A DNA stretch of 64,000 nt from Bacillus sp. FJAT-29937 (GCF_001509555.1 NZ_LMAS01000004.1:229148-293147); one strand, 5' to 3'. Counted from the stretch's first letter, positions 36,636 to 46,026 are shown. Program-made: numbers and translations. The notes: generated by a model not told the origin, from the letters alone.

Positions 36636-37169
36636 TTACGCTTCCTTCATCACCCAAACCGAAACCGCCTTCTCCACCCCAACATTCACATAACGGTGGG
36701 GAGTAGTGCTCTGAAAATAAATACTATCGCCAGCTTGAAGAGAAATTTCATCATCACCTAATGCAATAATCATTTCCCCTTGAATCACATATCCAAACTC
36801 AACCCCAGGGTGACTGACCAGTTCCATCTCACTTTGCTCTCCAGGCAGGATTTCAACCAACAAAATCTGCTCTTCTCCAAGATGACTTGGCAAAAGTTCA
36901 TGGTAACTTACGATATCATTCGATAATTGCAGTAATCTGTGTTCACCTTTTCTAATAACAAATTGATTTTCTTTTGAGCCATCAAAAAAATAATTGATTG
37001 GCGTATTTAAAGCTGTGCATATTTTCCAGAAATTGCTGACTGTTGGATCGACAAGACCCCGCTCAATTTGGGAAAGAAGGCCTTGGCTTAACCCCGTTTT
37101 TTCAGACAAATCAGCGAGCGTGAAGCCTTGCTTTTTGCGAATTTCTCTGACCTTGTATTCCTTTATCAT
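36636..37169 (-). CDS. XRE-cupin transcriptional regulator
   Basis: 177 residues: N-terminal helix-turn-helix (VREIRKKQGFTLADLSEKTGLSQGLLSQIERG) and C-terminal cupin domain (HPGVEFGYVIQGEMIIALGD, AGDSIYFQSTTPHRY) with conserved metal or ligand residues. Last gene of the D-Ala-D-Ala operon, 15 bp after the OppF-like gene, so probably a local regulator sensing a product of the pathway. RBS GGGTAAAGAG. Regulators of this type often bind palindromes at their own operon promoter; one is present at 43299-43324. Confidence 0.88.
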   Translation of the reverse strand: MIKEYKVREIRKKQGFTLADLSEKTGLSQGLLSQIERGLVDPTVSNFWKICTALNTPINYFFDGSKENQFVIRKGEHRLLQLSNDIVSYHELLPSHLGEEQILLVEILPGEQSEMELVSHPGVEFGYVIQGEMIIALGDDEISLQAGDSIYFQSTTPHRYVNVGVEKAVSVWVMKEA

Positions 37170-37184
37170 CTCTTTACCCGCCCT

Positions 37185-38117
37185 TCAATAGTGACATGCT
37201 GCCAGATGGTCTTGTTCTCCGCCTTCAAGCTTAGGGCTGATTAAACACTTGTCTGTCCGTTTGGGACACTTTTCATAGAAAACACAGCTGCCTTCTACCT
37301 TTGGCTGCAGCGTTTCAGCAAAGCCTTTGATGCCTTGTTCATTATTTTCAAAAAGGCTAGGCAATGATGATAAAAGGATTTCCGTATATGGGTGCTGTGG
37401 ATCATTAAATAGTTTGTCCGTTTCACCCATTTCGACGATATTGCCCTTATAGAGCACAGCGACCTTTGTGCACATATATTTAATGACGGACATATTGTGT
37501 GAGATAAATAAATAGGTTAATCTTCGTTCTTCCTTTAATTCCTTCAAAAGATTAAGAACTTGTGCCTGCACGGAAACGTCCAATGCTGATGTGGGTTCAT
37601 CAAGGACGATAAAGGAAGGATCTGTTATTAGTGCTCTGGCAATCGCAATTCTTTGGCGCTGTCCACCGCTGAATTCATGGGGGTATCGGTCAAGATGCTC
37701 TTCCTTTAACCCTACCCGTTTTATTAATCTCAATAAATTTTCGTACGAACCTTTTTGCCTTCTCTCAGTTTTATCAAGTGCATAGAGTGGTTCCAGAATA
37801 ATTTCTTTAATAGTCATCCTGGGATCTAATGAAGATTGCGGATCTTGGAATACGGTTTGTAATTCTCCTGGCTTTCTCCGAATATACTTATTTCTTTTCC
37901 ACAAAGGATTGCCTTGATAAAGGATATCGCCTCCTGTAGGAGATTCTAGTCCAATAAGTAATTTGCCAAACGTGCTTTTTCCAGATCCTGATTCACCGAC
38001 AAGCCCCAATACCTCCCCTTCAGAAATAGAAATGGACATATTATCCAGTGCTTTCACGGTTAATTTCCCTTTTTGATAATGCTTATGTACGTGATCCATT
38101 TCAATCATGACCGTCAT
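37185..38117 (-). CDS. ddpF: Dipeptide ABC transporter ATPase (DdpF/OppF-like)
   Basis: 310 residues: Walker [13 protein letters not shown]-loop TVFQDPQSSLDPR, signature FSGGQRQRIAIARAL, Walker B FIVLDEPTSALD, switch ISHNMSV, and the Cys-containing end SCVFYEKCPKRTDKC. Sixth gene of the seven-gene operon, separated by 4 bp from the OppD-like gene. Named after the equivalent position in the E. coli ddpXABCDF operon; orthology in the strict sense is not shown. Confidence 0.88.
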   Translation of the reverse strand: MTVMIEMDHVHKHYQKGKLTVKALDNMSISISEGEVLGLVGESGSGKSTFGKLLIGLESPTGGDILYQGNPLWKRNKYIRRKPGELQTVFQDPQSSLDPRMTIKEIILEPLYALDKTERRQKGSYENLLRLIKRVGLKEEHLDRYPHEFSGGQRQRIAIARALITDPSFIVLDEPTSALDVSVQAQVLNLLKELKEERRLTYLFISHNMSVIKYMCTKVAVLYKGNIVEMGETDKLFNDPQHPYTEILLSSLPSLFENNEQGIKGFAETLQPKVEGSCVFYEKCPKRTDKCLISPKLEGGEQDHLAACHY

Positions 38118-38121
38118 AGAA

Positions 38122-39078
38122 TCAATTCCTTTCCAGCCAACATGCTACATCATGCTGATTTTGCCATTGAATTAATTCAGGCTGCTTTGCTCGGCAAATA
38201 TCTATTGCGTATTGGCATCTCGACGCAAATGCACAGCCTACTGGACGTTCCATTAAGTTTGGCACCTCGCCTTGAATCGCTTTTAATGGTTCATTCGCAT
38301 TCTTGCCATCAGGTAAGGCTTCAATTAAAGCCCTAGTGTATGGATGTTGAGGAGCGTGTAAAACTTCCTTCGTTTCTCCGGACTCAATTACTTCTCCTGC
38401 ATACATCACAATCGTTCGGTCGCAAATTTGGGAAACAACTCCTAAATCATGGGTAATAAATAAAATCGATGTGCCTTTTTTCTCATTTAATTCTTTCATA
38501 AGCTGCAAGATTTCATGCTGAATGGTTACATCTAAAGCTGTTGTTGGTTCATCAGCAATTAGCAAATCAGGAGGGGCTGCCATTGCAAGCGCGATGACAA
38601 TCCTTTGACGCATTCCCCCGCTTAATTCAAATGGGTATTGTTTAGCTACATGCTCTGGATTGTGTATATGTACATCTTTTAACGCATGAATCATTATTTG
38701 TTTCGCTTCTTTTTTGCTTACTTTGCGATGTCTGCGAATGACTTCTGATAACTGCTCGCCTACCTTCATCGTTGGGTGAAGGGCCGTCATTGGTTCTTGA
38801 AAAACCATCGCAATTTTCTTTCCGCGAATCGTCTGTATTTCTTTTTTTGATAAAGTTAATAAATTTTGGCCTCTATAGGAGATTTCTCCATTTGTTATTT
38901 CTGCATTATTTTCTAATAGACCTAATATGGAAAGGGCTGTGATTGATTTTCCTGATCCGGATTCGCCTACAATGCCGACAATTTCCTTTTCCTTAATGGA
39001 AAGATTAATATTTTTTAATGCTTCAATTGTTCCTCTAAAGGTTTGAAAGTTCACATGTAAATTTTTTATAGCTAGCAT
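38122..39078 (-). CDS. ddpD: Dipeptide ABC transporter ATPase (DdpD/OppD-like)
   Basis: 318 residues with Walker [15 protein letters not shown]-loop MVFQEPMTALHP, signature [15 protein letters not shown], Walker [13 protein letters not shown], switch THDLGVVS and the C-terminal GCAFASRCQYAIDICRAK. RBS GGAGGG 7 bases before ATG. Twelve bp after the DdpC-like permease gene. It forms the ATPase pair with the next gene product. Confidence 0.88.
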   Translation of the reverse strand: MLAIKNLHVNFQTFRGTIEALKNINLSIKEKEIVGIVGESGSGKSITALSILGLLENNAEITNGEISYRGQNLLTLSKKEIQTIRGKKIAMVFQEPMTALHPTMKVGEQLSEVIRRHRKVSKKEAKQIMIHALKDVHIHNPEHVAKQYPFELSGGMRQRIVIALAMAAPPDLLIADEPTTALDVTIQHEILQLMKELNEKKGTSILFITHDLGVVSQICDRTIVMYAGEVIESGETKEVLHAPQHPYTRALIEALPDGKNANEPLKAIQGEVPNLMERPVGCAFASRCQYAIDICRAKQPELIQWQNQHDVACWLERN

Positions 39079-39090
39079 TCCACAGCCCTC

Positions 39091-39969
39091 CTATCTGCTT
39101 GATTTTGGATCCAATACATCACGGATTCCATCTCCAATTAAATTTAAGGCTCCTGCCGATAAGAATAGCAATAAACATGGAAATGTCGGATACCACCAGA
39201 AATCGAGCAAATACTTCCAGCCAATACTAATCATCGCTCCCCATTCAGGTGCTGGCGGTTGCGCCCCTAAGCCCAAAAAGCCTAATGTGGCAATTAATAG
39301 AATCGCATCCCCTACATCTAATGTTCCTTGAATGATGACAGGAGAAACTGAATTCGGCATAATATGTTTTCGAATAATTCGAAGCGGATGAATGCCGAAC
39401 GTTTGCGCTGATTTAACAAACAATGACTCTCGTAAACTTAAAGTTTCACTCCGAGCCAAACGTACATAAACAGGAATCTTTACAATTGCAATAGCGATCA
39501 TCGCATTTTGAATACTTGGCCCTAAAGCTGCAGCCAGTGCCATTGCCAGAATCAGTGTTGGGAAGGCTAGGACCATATCCATTATTCTCATAATGGCTTG
39601 GTCAATCATCCCGCCGAAATACCCTGAGATCGTTCCAATCATTAATCCAATAGCAGCAGCAATCAAAATGGCTAATATCCCTAATCCTAATGACAGCCTT
39701 GCCCCATACAAAATTCTTGTAAAAATATCTCTGCCGACTTCATCTGTACCAAACCAATGGGACCATGATGGCGCTTGGAATTTATTCGCTGCATCTATAA
39801 CGGTCGGGTTATAAGGAGTTAATAGCGGAGCCAATATCGCGGCCAAAATAATCACGCCTAAAATGATTCCGCCTGCCATTGTCAGCTTATTCTTTTTCAG
39901 CTTATATAATAGGGCGCTTCTTTTCACAAGAGGCAGCTGCTGTAAATCCGTTTGCGGCTGTGCTTCCAA
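39091..39969 (-). CDS. ddpC: Dipeptide ABC transporter permease (DdpC/DppC-like)
   Basis: 292 residues, six helices. FGTDEVGRDIFTRILYGARLSLG and the coupling loop SLFVKSAQTFGIHPLRIIRKHIMPN are diagnostic for DppC/OppC. The C-terminus GIRDVLDPKSSR is typical. The start is TTG at 39969 with GGAGG 8 bases upstream. Twenty bp after the DdpB-like gene. Confidence 0.88.
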   Translation of the reverse strand: MEAQPQTDLQQLPLVKRSALLYKLKKNKLTMAGGIILGVIILAAILAPLLTPYNPTVIDAANKFQAPSWSHWFGTDEVGRDIFTRILYGARLSLGLGILAILIAAAIGLMIGTISGYFGGMIDQAIMRIMDMVLAFPTLILAMALAAALGPSIQNAMIAIAIVKIPVYVRLARSETLSLRESLFVKSAQTFGIHPLRIIRKHIMPNSVSPVIIQGTLDVGDAILLIATLGFLGLGAQPPAPEWGAMISIGWKYLLDFWWYPTFPCLLLFLSAGALNLIGDGIRDVLDPKSSR

Positions 39970-39988
39970 TTCAATTTCCTCCTTTCTA

Positions 39989-40993
39989 TCATTCTTTTAT
40001 TTGAGGATTAAGCACATAATAAGAGAGGTCGACAATAAGGTTGATGATTACATACCCAATCGAAATAAAAACGGTAAATCCCATCATTGCCGGGAAATCT
40101 AAATAAGAAATGGATTGAACCACATATCTTCCCATTCCAGGCCATCCGAAGATTGTTTCAGTCACGACCGCACCGCCAAGCAATGCGCCAAAAGAAACCC
40201 CGATGATTGTGATGGTTGGTATTAAAGCGTTCCGTAAACCATATTTAATTAAGAGATACGGCCCATGGATTCCATTTGCCATGGCTGTTCGAAAATATTC
40301 TTTTTCCAATACCTCTAACATGCTCGCCCTAACCTGGCGTGTGATGATGGCTAATTGAGCAAAGGACAGGACAATCGCCGGAAGTATAATATGGCGAAGG
40401 CTGCTCTGAAAAGCAACAAAGTCCCCGCTTAACAAACTATCAAGCAAATAAAACCCAGTGACATGTGTAGGCGGATTAATATGCATATCAATTCGTCCGT
40501 TAGCCGGGAACCATCCTAATAATCCGTAAAAAATAAAGATTACAACCAACCCGCTCCAGAAAACCGGTGTGGATATGCCGCTAATCGTAAAAATTCTGCT
40601 TGCATGATCCCAAAACGTATTTTTCTTAACGGCCGCTAAAATACCAAGCGGAATTCCAATCACAATGGCTATGAAAAAAGCTAATGTCGCTAATTCCAAT
40701 GTTGCTGGGAAAAAGACAAGCAAGTCATCCAACACAGGCTTTTGCGTGCGAATAGACGTACCTAAATCTCCGCTCAGCAGCCCCTGCATGTAATGGGCAT
40801 ATTGGGTCAGAACCGGCTGGTCCAGACCCAATTGCTTTCTAACTTGTTCCAATGTTTCTTCATTAGCCCGTTGACCGGCCATCATACTGGCCGGGTCACC
40901 GGGAATAATATTTGAAAGGAAAAACGTTATAAAGGTAACACCAAAAACAACAAAAACAAGGAGAAATAATCTTTTGAAAATCATTTTTGCCAT
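39989..40993 (-). CDS. ddpB: Dipeptide ABC transporter permease (DdpB/DppB-like)
   Basis: 334 residues. N-terminal helix, SNIIPGDPASMMAGQRA, coupling loop EYFRTAMANGIHGPYLLIKYGLRNALIPT and [24 protein letters not shown] are DppB signatures. RBS GGGGGA. Third gene of the operon, 17 bp after the binding-protein gene. Confidence 0.88.
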   Translation of the reverse strand: MAKMIFKRLFLLVFVVFGVTFITFFLSNIIPGDPASMMAGQRANEETLEQVRKQLGLDQPVLTQYAHYMQGLLSGDLGTSIRTQKPVLDDLLVFFPATLELATLAFFIAIVIGIPLGILAAVKKNTFWDHASRIFTISGISTPVFWSGLVVIFIFYGLLGWFPANGRIDMHINPPTHVTGFYLLDSLLSGDFVAFQSSLRHIILPAIVLSFAQLAIITRQVRASMLEVLEKEYFRTAMANGIHGPYLLIKYGLRNALIPTITIIGVSFGALLGGAVVTETIFGWPGMGRYVVQSISYLDFPAMMGFTVFISIGYVIINLIVDLSYYVLNPQIKE

Positions 40994-41009
40994 AACAATC
41001 CCCCGCTAA

Positions 41010-42605
41010 TTATTGCTTATTCATCTCCGCTAAATTATAGATTCCTTCAAGCATCGGATTGTAAACAAAACCTTGGACAGATTTACTTACCGGCAAGGTA
41101 AAATCCTTTTGGAAGAGTAAGATATACGGCGCCTCTTCAATGACAATATCCTGGATGTCAAAATACAATGCTTCCCTTTCTTCTTGGTTATTAGAAGTTG
41201 CCGCTTGCTTTAATAATGTATCTACCTGATCGTTTTTATAGAATGCACGGTTTCCGGCTAATCCGAAGTTTGCTGAGTCATACCAATAGTTCATAAACAT
41301 ATATGGATCACCAAAGTCAGGGCTCCATACGCCAAGGGCTAAATCAAATTCCCCTTTATCCATCATTTCACGAGAAGTAGCATAAGCAACCTTGTTTAAT
41401 TCAACATTTACACCAATCTCTTTTAAATTCGCCTGAATCGTTAACGCTTCTGTTTCCCACCAAGTTTTATTATCTGAATACAATAATGTCAGTGTTACAT
41501 CAGTTGCGCCTGCTTCAGCTAATAGCTCTTTTGCTCTTTCAATGTTTAGCTCATATTGGAGTGCATCTTTATTATGACCCCATAATCCGTCTGGAACTGG
41601 CCCTCTCATAGGCGTAGCAAATCCTTGGTGCACCACATCAATCATTGAATTATAATCAATTCCATAGCTTAGCGCCTGTCTTACTTTAGGGTCTTTTAAT
41701 GCTTCATTTCCTTTGCTGGAATTTACATATACATAATCTACAAGCAAGCTTGGTTTTTGTAATAGCTCTACATGATCCATCGAGCGGACTGATTCGATCT
41801 GTTCTGTCGGAATTCCCTCGGCAATATCAATTTCTCCCTTTTCTAATTGCATGCGCTGTGTAGCCCCGTCAGCAACAATTCTGAAATAAACTTCTTCAAT
41901 GCTTGGCTGGACCTTCGCCTCTTTATTAACAGAAAGCTTTATATACTCCCCTTGTTTCCATTCTGTTAATTCATATGAGCCGCTACCCATCGTATTTGTT
42001 GCTAAATAGTTTTGCCCTAAATCTCCATCCTTTTCATGCTCCATAACCTTCGGATTCACAATTCCCCCATAGTTAGCTGCCAAAGTGGATAAGAAAGGCG
42101 GGAAATTTTCTTTTAATACAAATGTCACCACATATGGGGACTCCACCTTTACCTCCGAAATCACACCATAAACCTCTGCAGGACCGTTGCCAATCTTTAA
42201 TGTCCGTTCAAAAGTAGCTTTAACCGCTTCTGCATTAACCTCTGTTCCATCGGAAAATTTATGGCCCTCATTTAATGTGAATGTCCATGTCTTTCCATCC
42301 TCACTTACATCCCATTCCTTTGCTAAGCCTGGTTTTACTTCAGTTGACTCCCCATCATACTCTACTAATCTCTCATAAGCAGGGTATGTAATTTTCCAAG
42401 CTGAATTGTCCATCGTAACCGCAGGATCCAGTGTCCCTTGGTCAGCAGTCATGGCAACCGTCAAAATTTTCTTTTCTGTGCTTTCACCATTAGCCGTTTC
42501 TGTGCCTTCCTTTTCCTCTGTTTTCGCAGGCGCATTCGAGTTTTGTACACAACCTGCCAAAACAATCAGTATACTAAACAAAAGGAACATTAACTTTTTC
42601 TTCAT
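41010..42605 (-). CDS. ddpA: Dipeptide-binding lipoprotein (DdpA/DppA-like, SBP_bac_5)
   Basis: 531 residues. Lipobox LIVLAGC (Cys near residue 19), acidic linker, then the SBP_bac_5 fold (TMDNSAWKITYPAYERLVEYDG, KFSDGTEVNAEAVKATFER, NTMGSGSYELTEW, NYWYDSANFGLAGNRAFY). It is expected to bind D-Ala-D-Ala or related short peptides, inferred from the adjacent dipeptidase gene. RBS AAAGGTGAGGGG. Second gene, 10 bp after ddpX. Confidence 0.88.
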   Translation of the reverse strand: MKKKLMFLLFSILIVLAGCVQNSNAPAKTEEKEGTETANGESTEKKILTVAMTADQGTLDPAVTMDNSAWKITYPAYERLVEYDGESTEVKPGLAKEWDVSEDGKTWTFTLNEGHKFSDGTEVNAEAVKATFERTLKIGNGPAEVYGVISEVKVESPYVVTFVLKENFPPFLSTLAANYGGIVNPKVMEHEKDGDLGQNYLATNTMGSGSYELTEWKQGEYIKLSVNKEAKVQPSIEEVYFRIVADGATQRMQLEKGEIDIAEGIPTEQIESVRSMDHVELLQKPSLLVDYVYVNSSKGNEALKDPKVRQALSYGIDYNSMIDVVHQGFATPMRGPVPDGLWGHNKDALQYELNIERAKELLAEAGATDVTLTLLYSDNKTWWETEALTIQANLKEIGVNVELNKVAYATSREMMDKGEFDLALGVWSPDFGDPYMFMNYWYDSANFGLAGNRAFYKNDQVDTLLKQAATSNNQEEREALYFDIQDIVIEEAPYILLFQKDFTLPVSKSVQGFVYNPMLEGIYNLAEMNKQ

Positions 42606-42614
42606 TTTTACCCC

Positions 42615-43241
42615 TCACCTTTCAATCTCTTGATATAGGATACCTTTGAAATATTCCTGTTTTCCTTTTTTCTGTGCCCAAGCTTTCGTGGCGTATTCAA
42701 AATGCCACCACTCTTCTGCATTTGAAATAAAGCCAACCTTTAGCATGACGTTTTTTAATACCCTTCTGTTGTTTAAAAATTCCGTCTCTTCAGATGACAA
42801 GTCAGCCTTTTTCTCAAACCAATCAAGCTGGGATCTTTCATGGAATTCATCAAATTCACTACCCATCGGAAGCCAGCCTTGTTGATCAGCTATCGTTAGA
42901 TCAACAGCCCCTCCCGATAAATGCGGGGACGGATTTGTAATATCTTTAGTTGGAGTCGCCACATATTTATATAGCTCTTGTTCTAATTCCATACCTGTAA
43001 AGCCTTCATTTTCTAAATCACGCTTCGTCTGGTCATAAATCGCCCGTTGCGTCTCATAGGAACGCCATCCATCAAGGATTACAAAAGAGATTCCTTCAGG
43101 TAAAAGTTGGGAAGCTTCCAGCAGCTTTTCCAGAACCTCTTTCCTTAAATAGCATTCATTCTCCGCACCAGGTAAACCATTCAAGAAATAATAAGGATAA
43201 ATATGTATTTTCTCAGATGCTTCCGAAACTGGAACCAACAC
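42615..43241 (-). CDS. ddpX: D-alanyl-D-alanine dipeptidase (VanX/DdpX family)
   Basis: 208 residues of the zinc M15D peptidases. Zinc ligands His 107 and Asp 114 (SPHLSGGAVDLT) and His 180 (EEWWHFEY, with catalytic Glu 177), plus the transition-state Arg 60 (LDGWRSYETQR), are all present. No signal peptide, so it is cytoplasmic. It hydrolyses D-Ala-D-Ala to D-alanine. The start is GTG at 43241 with GAGG 8 bases upstream. First gene of an operon with a dipeptide transporter, as in E. coli ddpXABCDF; this suggests recycling or feeding on cell-wall D-Ala-D-Ala. VanX in glycopeptide resistance is the alternative, but vanH/vanA-like ligase genes are absent. Confidence 0.92.
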   Translation of the reverse strand: MLVPVSEASEKIHIYPYYFLNGLPGAENECYLRKEVLEKLLEASQLLPEGISFVILDGWRSYETQRAIYDQTKRDLENEGFTGMELEQELYKYVATPTKDITNPSPHLSGGAVDLTIADQQGWLPMGSEFDEFHERSQLDWFEKKADLSSEETEFLNNRRVLKNVMLKVGFISNAEEWWHFEYATKAWAQKKGKQEYFKGILYQEIER

Positions 43242-43298
43242 TTTTTTCACCTCAAAATCATTTTTGCTTTCTAGATTCTTTTCTCACCTCCCACTTCT

Positions 43299-43335
43299 AA
43301 ATATTAAAACAAATTTTAATATTTTAAATATTATA
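43299..43335 (-). promoter_or_regulatory. Candidate ddpX promoter (-10) and palindromic operator
   Basis: On the minus strand TATAAT (43335-43330) is followed 5 bp downstream by a perfect palindrome of 11-bp arms, AAATATTAAAA CAAA TTTTAATATTT (43299-43324). No good -35 is seen. The position, at the start of the transcript, is that of a repressor site; the XRE-cupin protein of the same operon is the likely ligand (inference). Confidence 0.55.
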
Positions 43336-43742
43336 TCATATTTTGGTAGTTTTTCTAGTTTATTTTTATGAATGGAGGAAAAAAGGACCATTTGGGGTTT
43401 CTCAATCCAAGAAAAAAACGCTCCTTTCATATTGTTAAAGGGGTTAGTTTTCGGGTGCATTTTTAATAAAGGACACAAGTATTGACGTATGAATTGGCAT
43501 ACATCTTTTTTAAATTTATCAAGGTTTTTGCGGATTTTCTTTAGCTTTGACATAGCAATTGATATCAATATTATGATGGACAATAAGTATTGTACAATTA
43601 AAAATGAGGGTCAAAACTTCTGTCATTTGCAGTATCGTTTTGATTACCAATTTTATGGATCTTTTGCTGTTGATTCCCGCATCTCGGGTCGAGATGGTCA
43701 GCACTTATCGGTTGGAGGATAAGGTTAAGTATCAAAGCTGAT

Positions 43743-43934
43743 AAATAGAAGGAAAAGTTCCGCTTATTTAGTAATAATTTTAAAAAAAGGCTTAAATAGA
43801 CGGAAAAATTCCGCCTATTATCTTAAAAAGTGCAAATATGGAGGATTTTTCAATGCATAACCGGAAAAACTCCCCTTATTTACTCCGAAACGAACTCCAT
43901 ACTGCATTTAACCGGAAAATATCCGCTTATTTTA
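43743..43934. repeat. Four copies of a GCGGAA-type palindromic repeat (family A)
   Basis: Copies at about 43743-43769, 43795-43819, 43855-43882 and 43904-43934 share AA(T/C)...CGGAAAA(A/T)(T/C)TCCGC(T/C)TATT. They are spaced 45-60 bp. The surrounding 43325-44021 has no credible gene. The same family occurs at 57571-57755. Confidence 0.75.
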
Positions 43935-44021
43935 CTTTTTCTGTTGTTACTCGATAAAGGACAAGACAGCTTATTTAAAAAATTACGGTGAAGTTAGGTT
44001 TTATATGTATTTCTATTAAAG

Positions 44022-44048
44022 AAACTCGCCAGTTTCTATGGCGAGTTT
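44022..44048 (-). terminator. Probable terminator of nupC
   Basis: AAACTCGCC/GGCGAGTTT stem followed by CTTT on the minus strand, 130 bp past nupC. Confidence 0.6.
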
Positions 44049-44179
44049 TACTTTTTACTAATACGATTGTCATTTCGTCACGTTTTTTTTGGAAATGCAC
44101 TTCAAAAACGGAACCCTTCGTCATATTGTAAGATAGGTTTTTAAGTAATTTTCTTTTCTTATTTTTCTAATGAAGTAAT

Positions 44180-45358
44180 CTAAATAATAACACTCACAAT
44201 CACTGCAGATAAAACACTAACTAATGTTGCTCCAAACAATAGTTTCAATCCAAACCGCGCAACTATGTTTCCTTTCTGTTCATTTAAACTTTTTACAGCT
44301 CCTGAAATGATTCCGATAGATGAGAAGTTTGCAAATGAGACAAGGAATACGGAGATGATTCCTAGTGTTCGTGGTGTAAAGCTCTCCTGCATTTTAGCTA
44401 AATCCATCATAGCTACAAATTCATTAGTCACAAGCTTTGTCGCCATAATACCGCCTGCTTGAACAGCTTCATATAATGGAACCCCCATTATTAAAGCAAA
44501 TGGTGCAAAGATATATCCCATGATCTCCTGGAACGAAATGCCGAAAATCAAATCAAAAACGCCATTAATTGCTGCAATTAATGCAACAAAACCAATTAAC
44601 ATGGCAGCAACGATAACCGCTACTTTAAACCCATCAATGATATATTCACCTATCATTTCAAAGAAGCTTTGTTTTTCCTCTTGAATGTTAAGTATATCCT
44701 CGCTTGATTCCACAGTATATGGATTAATAACGGATGCAATAATAAATCCGCCAAATAAGTTCAGCGCCAATGCTGTAACTACATATTTTGGCTCAATCAT
44801 CGTCATATAGGCTCCAACAATGGACAATGATACGGTGGACATGGCAGAAGCACATAAAGTATATAGTCGATGTGGAGGCAGTTGGCTAAGCTGTTTTTTC
44901 ACTGTAATAAATACTTCTGATTGACCAACAGCTAGCGATGCAACCGCATTGTACGACTCTAATCTTCCCATCCCATTTATCTTACTTAACAGCAAACCAA
45001 TTCCTTTCATAATAAAAGGAAGGATTTTAAAATACTGAAGTATACCAATTAATACTGAAATAAATACGATTGGAAGAAGCACGTTTAGAAAAAATGGCAT
45101 TTCGCCTTCGTTTGCAATGCCTCCAAAAACAAATGATATTCCACTGTTTGCATAGAATAATAATTGATTAAAGATATCTGAAAACACTTTAATTAAAATA
45201 AATCCAAATTTCGTATTTAACAATAATCCAGCTAATAAAAGTTGGATAACAATCATCACAATAATTGGTCTGATCTTAATCTCTTTCCGATTATTACTTA
45301 ATAAATAGGCAAGTCCCAAGACAACTAATAATCCAAACAAAGCTATAACGTATTTCAT
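44180..45358 (-). CDS. nupC: Nucleoside transporter, CNT (NupC) family
   Basis: 392 residues. Core signatures: [33 protein letters not shown] (substrate-binding region, QSE), [21 protein letters not shown] and [19 protein letters not shown]. It imports nucleosides with H+ or Na+. ATG at 45358 follows GGAGG 5 bases upstream; the open frame upstream lacks an RBS. Monocistronic. Confidence 0.92.
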   Translation of the reverse strand: MKYVIALFGLLVVLGLAYLLSNNRKEIKIRPIIVMIVIQLLLAGLLLNTKFGFILIKVFSDIFNQLLFYANSGISFVFGGIANEGEMPFFLNVLLPIVFISVLIGILQYFKILPFIMKGIGLLLSKINGMGRLESYNAVASLAVGQSEVFITVKKQLSQLPPHRLYTLCASAMSTVSLSIVGAYMTMIEPKYVVTALALNLFGGFIIASVINPYTVESSEDILNIQEEKQSFFEMIGEYIIDGFKVAVIVAAMLIGFVALIAAINGVFDLIFGISFQEIMGYIFAPFALIMGVPLYEAVQAGGIMATKLVTNEFVAMMDLAKMQESFTPRTLGIISVFLVSFANFSSIGIISGAVKSLNEQKGNIVARFGLKLLFGATLVSVLSAVIVSVII

Positions 45359-45617
45359 AATTCCTCCAATGATGTCCTTATTTCTAGAAGTTTTAATTAC
45401 AGAAACCACAAGGCCTTATTTTAACATTTATTTTTAAGGATTTATAAATAAAAAATTATTCTTAATTATTTTTCTCGAGAGAAAAGTTTTAAATTTTTAA
45501 TTCCATACTTTTCATCCTCCCCATTATTAAACTTGCTTATTCCTTCTAGAAAAGATTCATCTATGGCCGAGACGTAGAAAACAGTTCTCAGAAGGCTGTG
45601 AAAGTTTCCAAAGAAAC

Positions 45618-45809
45618 TTGGGGCAAGCTGCAATTATCTTTGTCTTTGGCCACAGTCAGGGAGCATTTGCCCTTCCAATAATTATCGATAATGACAAGAA
45701 CAAAGATATTAAAGGGGTTATTGGAGCAGTCTGGCCTTCTGGTAAATTCCATGAACTAATGATTTGGCAGGCTGAGGAGGTTAATAAGAGTGACAATAAT
45801 TTAGCGTAG
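45618..45809 (+). pseudogene. Fragment of an alpha/beta hydrolase gene
   Basis: About 63 codons encode IFVFGHSQGAFALPIII, the nucleophile-elbow strand of alpha/beta hydrolases (GHSQG), followed by DIKGVIGAV and KFHELMIWQ, then a stop. Upstream DNA (45430-45617) has no continuing frame and no RBS, so both ends of the fold are missing. A decayed remnant is the best reading; expression as a 63-residue protein is unlikely. Confidence 0.65.
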
Positions 45810-45815
45810 AAAATC

Positions 45816-45841
45816 AAAAAGAGACAGAAGCCCCTGTCTCT
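45816..45841 (-). terminator. Terminator-like hairpin of the decayed minus-strand gene
   Basis: AGAGACAG/CTGTCTCT stem with TTTTTGATTTT on the minus strand. The nearest minus-strand gene is the pseudogene at 46027-46345. Confidence 0.6.
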
Positions 45842-46026
45842 TAACAATCTTTAAATCGCCTTATCTAATTGGGTTTTCACAATTCGACCTCTACTAAGTA
45901 CGTCTGACTAGGTGGATTTTTGGCGGTCTCTCGCAATCAAAACAAAACTTGTTCGTGACCAATACCACGAAATTTTGAAGAACCGCCACGTTTGAAAGGC
46001 TTACGCTCTTTAATGTCTTTTTTACC

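Noticed and set aside
36636..43241. Glycopeptide (vancomycin) resistance cluster because of the VanX-type dipeptidase
   Set aside because: No vanH, vanA/B ligase or VanR/VanS genes; instead a dipeptide transporter as in the ddp operon.
43284..43583. A 99-residue minus-strand frame upstream of ddpX
   Set aside because: Covers the ddpX promoter/palindrome, low-complexity Lys/Ile/Phe content from AT-rich DNA, no RBS.
43604..43741. A 45-codon ATG frame in the repeat region between ddpX and nupC
   Set aside because: No RBS, no terminator, overlaps the start of a family A repeat; probably random or an old remnant.
45925..45989. GGCGGT...ACCGCC imperfect hairpin with an inner CGTG/CACG stem
   Set aside because: Weak pairing, lies in a decayed region; no gene or T tract to give it a role.
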